A stretch of DNA of 39,999 nucleotides from Bacteroidaceae bacterium (GTDB taxonomy: Bacteria > Bacteroidota > Bacteroidia > Bacteroidales > Bacteroidaceae): NCBI GenBank assembly GCA_017647225.1, contig JAGCLA010000002.1:1-39999 (forward strand). Direction: 5' to 3'. How positions within the stretch are numbered: position 1 is the stretch's first letter; every line of letters begins with the position of its first letter. The position numbers and the translations under genes were made by a program. The notes under the pieces were generated by a model. That model had not been told where the DNA came from, did not search any database, and was given only the letters and a program-made list of their open reading frames with translations. Below are positions 16,237 through 24,713 of the stretch, in pieces.

Positions 16237-18699
16237 ATGGCCAGAAAAATATTATTATTGCTTTCGTTTGTGTTTTGTTTGCAGTTTGTTGTTGCTCAGA
16301 CTATGAGCGATGAGCAAATTATACAATTTGTGATATCGGAACAGGAAAAAGGTGCAAGCCAGAATGAAATAGCTTCCAAGCTTGTGCAGAAAGGTGTTTC
16401 TCCAAATCGTCTTCTTGATTTGAAGAGCAAGTTTGAATCAAACGGCTCTTTATTTGGTGGAGCAACAACTACTGTCACCAACGTGAATCGTTCTCGCGTA
16501 AATGACGAAACGAATAAAAATGGTCAGACAAACAGTGCTGCCAAACCTGCTGACAGTCAGAAAAAGGCCGAAAATGCTGAGCCTGCAAAGCAGAACCCTG
16601 TGAAGAAGACACCGGTTTTTGGCCGTAATATATTCAACAATAAACTGTTGACATTTGCTCCATATATTGATATGCCTACTCCTGACGACTATGTTTTAGG
16701 AGCTGGTGATTATGTCTATATTGACGTATGGGGTGCTTCTCAAAATATGGTAGAAGGCAAAATTTCTCCTGACGGTACAATTATCGTTGAAGGCGTCGGC
16801 CCTTTATATCTTTCAGGTAAAACGGTTAAGGCAGCCAATGAATATGTCAAAGAGGTTTTGGGTAATGTATATGCCGGCTCTGACGTGAATCTGTCGGTCG
16901 GTAAAACCCGTTCTATAATTGTTCAGGTAGTTGGAGAGGTTGTCACTCCGGGCAGTTATACCATGAGTGCTCTTTCTACAGCATTCAATGCGTTGTATGC
17001 AGCAGGTGGTATTACAGATGTCGGTACATTACGTTCGATAAATGTTTTCCGCAATGGAAAGAAAATTGCTTCAATTGACGTATATGACTATATCTTCAAT
17101 GGTAAATTGGAGGGTAATGTGCGCCTTCAGGATAATGATGTCATAAGCGTTGGTACATACGATGCCATTGTCAATATCCAGGGTAAGATAAAACGCCCGA
17201 TGAAGTATGAGATGAAAGGAAAAGAACCACTTTCAAAACTCGTGCAGTTCTCGGGTGGTTTTGCAGCTGATGCCTATAATGAAAAACTACGTGTTGTAAG
17301 AAAGACAGGCAGAGAATTCTCTCTCTTTACTGTTGACCGTAAGAATATGGGTTCATTCACAATGTGTGACGGTGACTCTGTATATATTGATTCTGTAATA
17401 CAACGTTTTTCAAACATGGTAGAGATCAATGGTGCAGTATTCTTCCCCGGGCAATACCAATATAGCGAGGAAATCAACTCTGTATCTGAACTTATTGCTG
17501 CCGCAGGCGGTGTTCGTGAAGATGCTTTCTTGAACAGAGCTGTTCTGCATCATAGAAATCCCGACAATACAATCGAGGCAAAGTCAGTAGATGTAAACGG
17601 TATAATCAACGGAACAACTGCCGATGTCGTATTGCGTAACAATGATGTACTGTTCATTCCAAGCGAAAGCGACATGAAGGGCAACCAGACTGTGACAGTC
17701 GGTGGAGAGGTTAATTTTCCGGGTGTGTATAAATTTGCCGAGAATACGACAATAGAGGATATTATTCTGCAGGCCGGCGGTTTGACACGTGCCGCATCAA
17801 AAGCGAAGGTTGATGTATATCGTCAGCTCCATGATCCAATGGCTTTGGAAGAGGCAGAAACAACTGCCGAGACATTCTGCTTTGAAATAAAGGACGGCTT
17901 TGTGGTTGACGGCGAGAACAATTTTGTATTAATGCCTTTTGACGAGGTCTTTGTTCGTCGCAGTCCGTATCATAGAGAAATTCAGAATGTTGAGATAAAG
18001 GGTGCAGTCAATTTTGAGGGTGAATATGCTCTATCATCAAAGAATTACAGAATAAGTGACCTTGTAAATGCTGCAGGAGGCCTTTCTAATCAGGCTTATG
18101 CAAAAGGTGCTTATCTTTTCCGCGAAATAACAGAGGAAGAGCTTGTTCAGCGCGATTTGCTCCAGACTCTTTCTCACGTTGAACTGTACGAGGAAATTCT
18201 ACGTAACGACAGAAGTACAAACATGGCTGTGCTTGATTCTTTGTATAAGACAAAAATCAATGCCGGCAACATGTATCCTGTGGCAATAGACCTTGAGAAG
18301 GCTGTGAAAGAACCAGGCAGCCATCACGATATAATACTTCGTGCCGGTGATGTCATCACAGTTCCTGAATACACCTCTACAATAAAAATCAGAGGTGAAG
18401 TGAAGTATCCTACAACTGTCAACTGGCAGAAAGGCAAGTCTTTGCGTTATTACATTGACCATGCAGGTGGCTTTGGCAATATGGCAAAGAAAAGAGGTGT
18501 TTATGTAATTAACATGAACGGAACAGTCAAAAAGATATCAAGATGTTCAAAGAAGGCTATACAACCGGGTAGCGAAATTGTAATTCCACGTAAGTCTGCC
18601 CGTAAAATGAGTACATCGGAAATTATGGCTATCGGAACATCGGCAATCTCATTGTCAACAATGATTGTGACACTTGTGAATTTGATAGATAAAGATTAA
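16237..18699 (+). CDS. Wza-like polysaccharide export protein with multiple SLBB domains
   Basis: An 820-residue outer-membrane-associated export protein. Residues 1-20 are a signal peptide (cut at VVA-Q, no lipobox). Residues 25-70 form a short helical domain (EQIIQFVISEQEKGASQNEIA). Around 145-230 is the polysaccharide export domain (YVLGAGDYVYIDVWG). Then come about six SLBB repeats, recognisable by repeated V-x-G-E/A-V-x-x-P-G-x-Y and A-G-G signatures. A hydrophobic stretch lies near the C-terminus (residues 795-815). It is about twice as long as E. coli Wza, the form common in Bacteroidetes. It should form the periplasm-spanning channel for the polysaccharide, with the Wzz-like gene 16 bases downstream. 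Confidence 0.93.
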   Translation: MARKILLLLSFVFCLQFVVAQTMSDEQIIQFVISEQEKGASQNEIASKLVQKGVSPNRLLDLKSKFESNGSLFGGATTTVTNVNRSRVNDETNKNGQTNSAAKPADSQKKAENAEPAKQNPVKKTPVFGRNIFNNKLLTFAPYIDMPTPDDYVLGAGDYVYIDVWGASQNMVEGKISPDGTIIVEGVGPLYLSGKTVKAANEYVKEVLGNVYAGSDVNLSVGKTRSIIVQVVGEVVTPGSYTMSALSTAFNALYAAGGITDVGTLRSINVFRNGKKIASIDVYDYIFNGKLEGNVRLQDNDVISVGTYDAIVNIQGKIKRPMKYEMKGKEPLSKLVQFSGGFAADAYNEKLRVVRKTGREFSLFTVDRKNMGSFTMCDGDSVYIDSVIQRFSNMVEINGAVFFPGQYQYSEEINSVSELIAAAGGVREDAFLNRAVLHHRNPDNTIEAKSVDVNGIINGTTADVVLRNNDVLFIPSESDMKGNQTVTVGGEVNFPGVYKFAENTTIEDIILQAGGLTRAASKAKVDVYRQLHDPMALEEAETTAETFCFEIKDGFVVDGENNFVLMPFDEVFVRRSPYHREIQNVEIKGAVNFEGEYALSSKNYRISDLVNAAGGLSNQAYAKGAYLFREITEEELVQRDLLQTLSHVELYEEILRNDRSTNMAVLDSLYKTKINAGNMYPVAIDLEKAVKEPGSHHDIILRAGDVITVPEYTSTIKIRGEVKYPTTVNWQKGKSLRYYIDHAGGFGNMAKKRGVYVINMNGTVKKISRCSKKAIQPGSEIVIPRKSARKMSTSEIMAIGTSAISLSTMIVTLVNLIDKD

Positions 18700-18715
18700 T
18701 CAGGGTATATAGAAA

Positions 18716-19801
18716 ATGGAAGAAACTAAGAATAAGAAAAATATAGAAACAGATTTTATCGGGCTTTTGCTTTTACTTTGGAATAAGCGTAAGCTTCTTA
18801 TTAAGAACTGTTTTATTGGTGGCGTTTTGTCAATTATTATTGCTTTCAGCATCCCTAAGGAATATACATCAACAGTGATTCTTGCACCGGAGAACTCTTC
18901 AGGTACAAGTATCTCCGGCAGTATAGGCGCTTTGGCATCAATGGCCGGTTTCAGCCTTGATGGGCTTACTGGTGGTGAGGATGCATTGTATCCCGAACTG
19001 TACCCACAGATAGTGTCATCAACACCATTTTTATGCGATTTGATGAATTTACAGGTTGAAACAAAGGATGGCGAATTAAAGACAACCTTGTACAACTATT
19101 TGGATGAATATGCAAAAATGCCTTGGTGGAGTTATATCGTAACGGTGCCAGTCAAGAAACTTAAAGAACTATTTGATGAAAGTGCCTCTGATACAATTGT
19201 TCCAAAAGCTACTGATATGAATTTGACACGTAAGCAATTTCTTATGTTGGAATCGTTGGCCGATAGGATTGAAGTAATGGTCGATAAGGGTAATTCTGTC
19301 ATAACATTGGATGTAACAATGCAGGACCCTAAAGTGTCGGCTTATGTGGCAAGTGTTGTTGCTGATAATCTTCAGGAACACATTGGTTTATACCGTTCGG
19401 CAAAGGCACGTAAGGACTTGGCCTATATAGAAACATTGTATAAGGATGCACAGGAGAAATATTACACAGCACAACAGGAATATGCCAAATATCTTGATCA
19501 GCACCAAGGCGTGGTGAAAATGTTGTATCAGATAGAATTGGAACGTTTGGCAAACGAACAGGAACTTACATTTAATGTGTATAATCAGATAGCTCAGCAA
19601 CTTGAAATGGCACGTGCAAAGGTGTCGGAAAGTATTCCTGTATGTGTAATGATGCAACCGGCTATAATACCTATCAAGGCTTCTTCTCCAAAGAAAATAA
19701 TGATGGGCTTGTTGTTCGTTTTCTTGGCTTTCTTTGGAACATCAGCCTGGATAATCATAAAAGAACGTATTATAGGTGTAAGGAACTTGGCAAAAGTGTA
19801 A
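18716..19801 (+). CDS. Wzz-family chain length determinant protein
   Basis: A 361-residue polysaccharide co-polymerase. A first membrane helix lies at about residues 32-48 and a second near 325-347 (MMGLLFVFLAFFGTSAWIII). Between them is a large periplasmic part with a coiled-coil-prone stretch (AYIETLYKDAQEKYYTAQQEYAKYLDQHQG, residues about 240-270). The P-rich segment before the second helix (PIKASSPKK) is typical. There is no cytoplasmic tyrosine-kinase domain, so it is the Wzz/PCP-1 type. It should set polymer length with the Wzy-like protein encoded next. The start at 18716 is the first ATG. Confidence 0.88.
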   Translation: MEETKNKKNIETDFIGLLLLLWNKRKLLIKNCFIGGVLSIIIAFSIPKEYTSTVILAPENSSGTSISGSIGALASMAGFSLDGLTGGEDALYPELYPQIVSSTPFLCDLMNLQVETKDGELKTTLYNYLDEYAKMPWWSYIVTVPVKKLKELFDESASDTIVPKATDMNLTRKQFLMLESLADRIEVMVDKGNSVITLDVTMQDPKVSAYVASVVADNLQEHIGLYRSAKARKDLAYIETLYKDAQEKYYTAQQEYAKYLDQHQGVVKMLYQIELERLANEQELTFNVYNQIAQQLEMARAKVSESIPVCVMMQPAIIPIKASSPKKIMMGLLFVFLAFFGTSAWIIIKERIIGVRNLAKV

Positions 19802-19825
19802 TGCCTGGTCAATCACAAGAACTGG

Positions 19826-21094
19826 ATGGGTGATATTCAAGACATACTGATACTGCTATCATTCCTGTTGGAGGTTGCTGTGCTTTTTTATTTGGAGATG
19901 AAAGCATGGAAATCTTTATATACACCACTTGTCTTCTTGATGTTACCATATACTATTGTGCTGCTGATTACAATAGCTATATCCGGCAATTATGGTTTTG
20001 TTGATTTCTATTATCCCAGTATCCTGTTCTGGAGTGCAGGACTCCTGATATTTGCAATTCCGAGCTATGTTTTGGCTTATATACTGCAAAAACATAATTG
20101 TCCTCTTGAAAGCAAACTGCATGAAACCCGAATGCCCAAAATCCTGGTTTATATTGCGACAATTATAATCCTCTTGTTTGCATATCGGTTGAAGTCGGTT
20201 CTCGGAGGCGAATTCGCTATCGGATCAGAAGATTTTGGTGAAGAATTCTGTGGAGTTGGATTATGGGGACATCTACGACTCTTGTTGTTGCCGATATTGA
20301 TGATGGCAATATATTTTCTTGATAAGAACAGCAGGTGGTTGTGGTTCATAATAATCCCAATGTTTATTGTTGCACTTTTGTATCAAGTCTTGGGATGGGT
20401 TGTAATCCCATGCCTCGCCGCCATCTCACTCAGACTATATACCGGTAAAACTAAACTGCGACTCTCTTTGTTGCTTTATGTTCTTTTGGGCGTTGCAATT
20501 GTTTTTATGGGCTCGTATGTAATGGTTCTGGTTATAGCAGGCGACACTGAACTGAATAATGAGGTCTTCTCATTCATCTTCAGGAATTTTGTCCACTATC
20601 TCACCAGTGGCACGTTAGGTTTTAGTGTAGATATGCAACAAGGATTTCCAGACAAGGGCGTTTTTGACATAGTGATTGCCCAATTTGTAAATATCGGAAA
20701 ACTCATCTCTGGTGATGGCGAGATGTTGAGTGCACTTAATCAATTGTTCTATAATACAGGTGTCAATTGGACAAATGTCAGAACTCTTTTCGGAACAGTT
20801 TTTATCAATTCAGGATATCTGATTTTTGCGATATTCGTCTTTGTACTGAGCTGTATAATGTATTTGTTGAAGCTTGCTACCATACGATATAATAATGTTT
20901 TTGTTTACATTATCTATTTCTTTGAATGTGGTCTGCTGTTTATGGGATGGTTCGATTCCTATTTTGCAAGCCTTTCCATTATAGAGATTCCTATATGGTC
21001 GTTGGTTCTACTGCTGTTGTGTAGAATGTGTAGTCCAATGATCGAAAACAAAACCTTGATAGATGCGACTGAAAAGATACAGACAGGTAATTGA
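19826..21094 (+). CDS. Candidate Wzy-type polysaccharide polymerase
   Basis: A 422-residue protein with about eleven hydrophobic segments spread over its whole length and a periplasmic loop of moderate size around residues 280-330. It has no conserved catalytic motif that I can name, which is normal for Wzy polymerases. The call rests on topology and position: it lies between the Wzz-like gene (24 bases upstream) and the flippase gene, which it overlaps by 32 bases. It should join repeat units in the periplasm. An acyltransferase-like membrane protein is less likely. Confidence 0.7.
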   Translation: MGDIQDILILLSFLLEVAVLFYLEMKAWKSLYTPLVFLMLPYTIVLLITIAISGNYGFVDFYYPSILFWSAGLLIFAIPSYVLAYILQKHNCPLESKLHETRMPKILVYIATIIILLFAYRLKSVLGGEFAIGSEDFGEEFCGVGLWGHLRLLLLPILMMAIYFLDKNSRWLWFIIIPMFIVALLYQVLGWVVIPCLAAISLRLYTGKTKLRLSLLLYVLLGVAIVFMGSYVMVLVIAGDTELNNEVFSFIFRNFVHYLTSGTLGFSVDMQQGFPDKGVFDIVIAQFVNIGKLISGDGEMLSALNQLFYNTGVNWTNVRTLFGTVFINSGYLIFAIFVFVLSCIMYLLKLATIRYNNVFVYIIYFFECGLLFMGWFDSYFASLSIIEIPIWSLVLLLLCRMCSPMIENKTLIDATEKIQTGN

Positions 21095-22313
21095 GAATTT
21101 CTTTTCGCTTTCTATTCTGAACGCGTTGAATGTGTTGTTGCCATTGGTGACATTGCCCTATATCTTGCATGTAGTGGGAAAGGCCAACTATGGTGCCTAT
21201 TCTTATGTATATACAGTATTGCAATATGTGATAATGTTCAGTACATACGGATTCAACTTTTCTGCAACAAAACAGATATCGCAATGTCGTGATGACAAAG
21301 AGGCTGTTTCGCGTATATATAATGCAGTAATAGCCTGCAAGGGTGTTATTGCAATTCTTTTGTCTGCCATTCTTTTTTTCTCATCCCGCATAGTCTTTAA
21401 GGATGAGGCCGGGCAGCATATGTTCCTGTATGGCCTGGGAATGGTAGTCGGTGATATCTTTACACCAGTATGGCTCTTTCAAGGCATGGAAAAGATGAAG
21501 TATATGACTCTGGTAAATGCTTCTTCAAAAGTGATGTTTACCGTGCTTATATTTATAGTCGTACGTGAACGGGATGATTTCGGTCTGCTTATCCTGCTGA
21601 ATTCATTCGGCTATCTGTTGGCAGGTCTGTTGAGTCTGATATTGGTCTATCGTCAGTTCCATATCCGCTTTTGTCGTACAACTATCAAAGAACTACTCTT
21701 TCAAATAAAGGAGGGTGGAGCAGTCTTTGGTTCGACATTCGGTATGAACCTGTACCGTAATGCAAATGTGATTATTCTGAAGCAATTCGTTTCGGACGAT
21801 CTGGTAGGTATATATTCTGCTGCTGAAAAAGTAATAAAAGGTTTCCAGTCGCTTATCTCTCCTGCCGCACAGGCCCTGTTCCCTCATCTAAGCCTACGCT
21901 TTAAGGGTAAAACCGTAAAGGATAATGTAAAACTGTTGCGTAAGATATCCATACCGTTTACGGCTGTTGTTGTAGCGGTGACGGTTGGGGTTTATCTGTT
22001 TGCCCCGATGATTTCAAATATTCTGTGCGGTAAGGAATTTGTTGCTTGTGTACCACTTATCCGCATAATGACATTGGTGATTCTGTTTGGCGAAATAAAC
22101 TATCTGCTCGGTATTGTCGGCCTTATTAATATGGACGGACAACGCTATTTCTTCCGTTCGGTCTTGATTACCGGAATCTTTAGCGTGGTGTTCATGTTGC
22201 TGATGACTCCATGTCATGGAGTTTACGCAGCGGCCTGGGCAATGTCGATGTCCGAGATACTGTTGTTTATGTTGTGCCTATTGAGTCTATATCGGATAAA
22301 TAAAAGGAAATGA
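21063..22313 (+). CDS. Wzx-type oligosaccharide flippase
   Basis: A 416-residue protein of the MOP/PST family with about 12 membrane segments. The N-terminus FFSLSILNALNVLLPLVTLPYILHVVG (given here as positions 13-39) shows the P-x-x-x-x-P-Y-L/I-x-x-x-x-G pattern of Wzx proteins, followed by YGAYSYVYTVLQYV. It moves lipid-linked repeat units across the inner membrane. The gene begins inside the 3' end of the polymerase gene (32-base overlap). The assignment is firm at family level; substrate specificity is unknown. Confidence 0.92.
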   Translation: MRLKRYRQVIENFFSLSILNALNVLLPLVTLPYILHVVGKANYGAYSYVYTVLQYVIMFSTYGFNFSATKQISQCRDDKEAVSRIYNAVIACKGVIAILLSAILFFSSRIVFKDEAGQHMFLYGLGMVVGDIFTPVWLFQGMEKMKYMTLVNASSKVMFTVLIFIVVRERDDFGLLILLNSFGYLLAGLLSLILVYRQFHIRFCRTTIKELLFQIKEGGAVFGSTFGMNLYRNANVIILKQFVSDDLVGIYSAAEKVIKGFQSLISPAAQALFPHLSLRFKGKTVKDNVKLLRKISIPFTAVVVAVTVGVYLFAPMISNILCGKEFVACVPLIRIMTLVILFGEINYLLGIVGLINMDGQRYFFRSVLITGIFSVVFMLLMTPCHGVYAAAWAMSMSEILLFMLCLLSLYRINKRK

Positions 22314-22314
22314 G

Positions 22315-22365
22315 AGCTATCCCAAAATGGAAGATTCTCTTATGTGAATCTTCCTTGCGGTAGCT
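22315..22365 (+). other. Intergenic hairpin in the polysaccharide operon
   Basis: GGAAGATTC (22329-22337) pairs perfectly with GAATCTTCC (22346-22354) over an 8-base loop. AGCTA and TAGCT (22315-22319, 22361-22365) can close an outer stem. There is no T-run, so it is not a normal terminator. It may be an RNA processing or stability element. Confidence 0.45.
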
Positions 22366-22401
22366 GGACAGGAAAAAGGATTTATAGTTTATAATGTAAG
22401 T

Positions 22402-23349
22402 ATGACGGCGATAATAATACTTAATTGGAACGGTGCCAATGATACACTTGCGTGTCTGGAGTCTCTAGCTAAGGCTGAAGGGGATTTCCGTACCTATGTC
22501 GTAGATAATGGTTCATCTGACGACTCGTTGCAACGTATCGAGGCGTGGCTTGGAACACATCCTACGTTTGATGGCCGCTTGATTCCTTTGGACAGGAACT
22601 ATGGGTTTGCATGCGGTAACAACAAGGGTATTGCTGTCGCACGTGAAGATAATCCAGATTATTATCTGTTGCTTAATAATGATACAGAGGTAACACCTGA
22701 TTTTTTGGTTCGCCTTCAGGAATTTGCTATAGCTCATCAGGAATACAAAGTGCTGACTCCAAAGATAAATTATTTCTTTGACAAGCATAAAATATGGAAT
22801 TGTGGAGGAAGGCTGTTTTTTGGTTTCCGCAAGTATTTTTATGCCGGTTCTTATGATTCTGAAGTTAAAGAAAACGGATACATCAATATATCTTTTGTTA
22901 CCGGGTGTGCGTTATTCTTTTCTCAGGAAATGTTGGGTGGTGAAGACGGTATTTTTACAGAACGTTTCTTTTTTGGTGAAGAGGATTTTGATTTTTCGAT
23001 GAGAATGAAAAAGAATCGACAGAAGATGGCTTGCGTATTGAATGCGCTTATTTATCACAAGGTCGGTGCTTCTATAAATCGTGTTTTATATGCTCCTAAA
23101 ATCTATTTATACTATCTGAACCGTTTTATCAATATACGTTTGAATTTGGGGAAAATTAAATATCTCTTTTGGACGATGTTGAATATCCCATTGCTGATGT
23201 ATTATTTCCATAAATCAACTGGAAGTGCTAAACTTACATATAAATTAGTGAGAAATCTTTTGAAGGATGCAAGGAGAAAAGATCGTGTCACATATGATGA
23301 TTTTAAGAATTTATTGTTAGAAAAGAGTTATTTTGATTTTGAGATATGA
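22402..23349 (+). CDS. GT2-family glycosyltransferase (rhamnosyltransferase-like)
   Basis: A 315-residue inverting glycosyltransferase with a GT-A fold. Visible marks are AIIILNWNGANDTLACLESL at residues 3-22, VVDNGSSDDS near 33-42, N-x-G-F-A-x-G-N-N-K-G near 68-80, and the metal-binding LLLNNDTEV around 91-99. The later GEEDFDFSMRM near residue 192 gives the catalytic-region acid. This layout is that of GT2 enzymes such as WbbL-like rhamnosyltransferases. It adds one sugar to the lipid-linked repeat unit on the cytoplasmic face. Codon use here and in the next gene is more AT-rich than in the neighbours, as is common in capsule loci. Its stop overlaps the next start by four bases. Confidence 0.9.
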   Translation: MTAIIILNWNGANDTLACLESLAKAEGDFRTYVVDNGSSDDSLQRIEAWLGTHPTFDGRLIPLDRNYGFACGNNKGIAVAREDNPDYYLLLNNDTEVTPDFLVRLQEFAIAHQEYKVLTPKINYFFDKHKIWNCGGRLFFGFRKYFYAGSYDSEVKENGYINISFVTGCALFFSQEMLGGEDGIFTERFFFGEEDFDFSMRMKKNRQKMACVLNALIYHKVGASINRVLYAPKIYLYYLNRFINIRLNLGKIKYLFWTMLNIPLLMYYFHKSTGSAKLTYKLVRNLLKDARRKDRVTYDDFKNLLLEKSYFDFEI

Positions 23350-24218
23350 AATATATACGAATTTTGTCATCATATATATTAGGTCTTTTATATACAGCTC
23401 TGATGCTTGTTTTACCAAAGAAACCTTTAAGACATGTTGAAGATGCTGCAAAGCCTTGTTTGGTCGTTACATTTACAAGCTACGGCAGGCGTGTCAAAAA
23501 AACGGTCATTCACGTGCTAAGATCCTTATTGTTACAGAGCTATAGACCTGATAGAATTATATTATGGCTCGACAATTCTAATTTTTCATCAGATAATGTG
23601 CCATCAAATCTCGCAAAATTCTGTCGTAAATATGGTGTTGAAATACGTTTTTGTGACGATATACGTTCCTACAAAAAGCTTGTTCCGGCTTTAGAACTCT
23701 GCCCGAATGATATTTTGGTTACCGTTGACGACGATATTGTTTATAAACGTGGCTTCCTGAAGTGTTTATATGATGCACATTTAAAGTATCCCAACCATGT
23801 CCTTTCGACGTTGGCCCATTGTCCTGTAGTTGAAGATAAACAATTCCTTCCATATAAGAATTGGAAACATAATATAACAAGAATGGGAAATGAAAAAGTA
23901 TTCCCTTTGGGCTGTGGTGGAATATTGTATCCTCCAGCTTCCTTATACAAGGATGTCGTATGTAAGGACTTGTTTATGAAATTTGCACCACAAGCTGATG
24001 ATGTGTGGTTCTGGGCTATGGCAGTTATGGCCGGAACAAAACACCGCTTGGTGGACTTTGGCTATTCTTTCTATCACATAGATTTATTGTATCAGAAACT
24101 TCATAAGGGCTCTTCATTGATGTCATCTAATCTGCATGAGGATTGTAATGATGTGCAAATAAAGAGGGTAATGGAATATTATGATGTTCTGTTTGATAAA
24201 TGGTCGGAACAAATTTGA
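23346..24218 (+). CDS. Putative GT-A glycosyltransferase with N-terminal membrane segment
   Basis: A 290-residue protein. Residues 4-24 are hydrophobic and may anchor it to the membrane. The following CLVVTFTSYGRRV strand, the repeated L-x-S-L-L-x-Q-S-Y-x-P-D helix and LWLDNSNF fit the first half of a GT-A domain. VTVDDDIVY near residues 125-133 provides a DxD-type metal site. A later block FAPQADDVWFWAMAV near 210-224 resembles the acceptor-side acid. I do not know the exact CAZy family. It overlaps the previous glycosyltransferase gene by four bases and ends four bases before a convergent gene. It probably decorates or extends the repeat unit. Confidence 0.75.
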   Translation: MKYIRILSSYILGLLYTALMLVLPKKPLRHVEDAAKPCLVVTFTSYGRRVKKTVIHVLRSLLLQSYRPDRIILWLDNSNFSSDNVPSNLAKFCRKYGVEIRFCDDIRSYKKLVPALELCPNDILVTVDDDIVYKRGFLKCLYDAHLKYPNHVLSTLAHCPVVEDKQFLPYKNWKHNITRMGNEKVFPLGCGGILYPPASLYKDVVCKDLFMKFAPQADDVWFWAMAVMAGTKHRLVDFGYSFYHIDLLYQKLHKGSSLMSSNLHEDCNDVQIKRVMEYYDVLFDKWSEQI

Positions 24219-24222
24219 TATA

Positions 24223-24675
24223 TCAGTATTTACGCAACACAATTCTTGTTCTCTCGGAATTCAGTATCAATGATTTGCTGTCCAACCTTTCAACAAGGAA
24301 TGTGTTGAATTCTTCGTGTAAGCCGAACTTTTCAAGTTGTGACAGTGGCGTCTGTTTCCCATTCTCCAGGTAAATTCTAAAATCTGTCATTATAATAGAA
24401 TCGTTCTCGTAGGTAAAGTATGCTATGTGATTCTCTTTCATCTGTCCCTCGGGTATATCGGGCGAAACGTATGAAATCAGCACCAAATCACGCTGGAACG
24501 AATAATAGATGTCGCCTTCGCATTCGGTTATATCGCCACTCTGCTTGTTCTCGATGCTTGTTACTTGCCAGAAACCATCCAAATCGCCATGAATGAGATA
24601 GCTCTCGCACGATGCAAGCATAATTGTGAGTAATACGAGTGTTTTGTATATGTATTTCTTCATCTTCTGATTCAT
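24223..24675 (-). CDS. Lipocalin-like lipoprotein
   Basis: A 150-residue predicted lipoprotein with lipobox LASC (cysteine at residue 23). The mature part starts with DLDGFWQVTSIE, the opening typical of lipocalin-like lipoproteins in Bacteroidetes, followed by alternating beta-strand patterns. No binding or catalytic motif is visible and the function is unknown. A second ATG at 24663 (MKKYIYK) would give an equally good signal peptide. It lies 38 bases after the Wzi-like gene on the same strand, so the two may be co-transcribed. Its end is only four bases from the convergent glycosyltransferase gene. Confidence 0.7.
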   Translation of the reverse strand: MNQKMKKYIYKTLVLLTIMLASCESYLIHGDLDGFWQVTSIENKQSGDITECEGDIYYSFQRDLVLISYVSPDIPEGQMKENHIAYFTYENDSIIMTDFRIYLENGKQTPLSQLEKFGLHEEFNTFLVERLDSKSLILNSERTRIVLRKY

Positions 24676-24713
24676 TTTTTTGTTTGTTACATACGCAATC
24701 TGTAAAAAGCGCC

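Noticed and set aside
16237-18699. Repeated segments in the export protein as a DNA repeat or CRISPR-like array
   Set aside because: The similarity is at protein level between SLBB domains; the DNA is not repeated closely.
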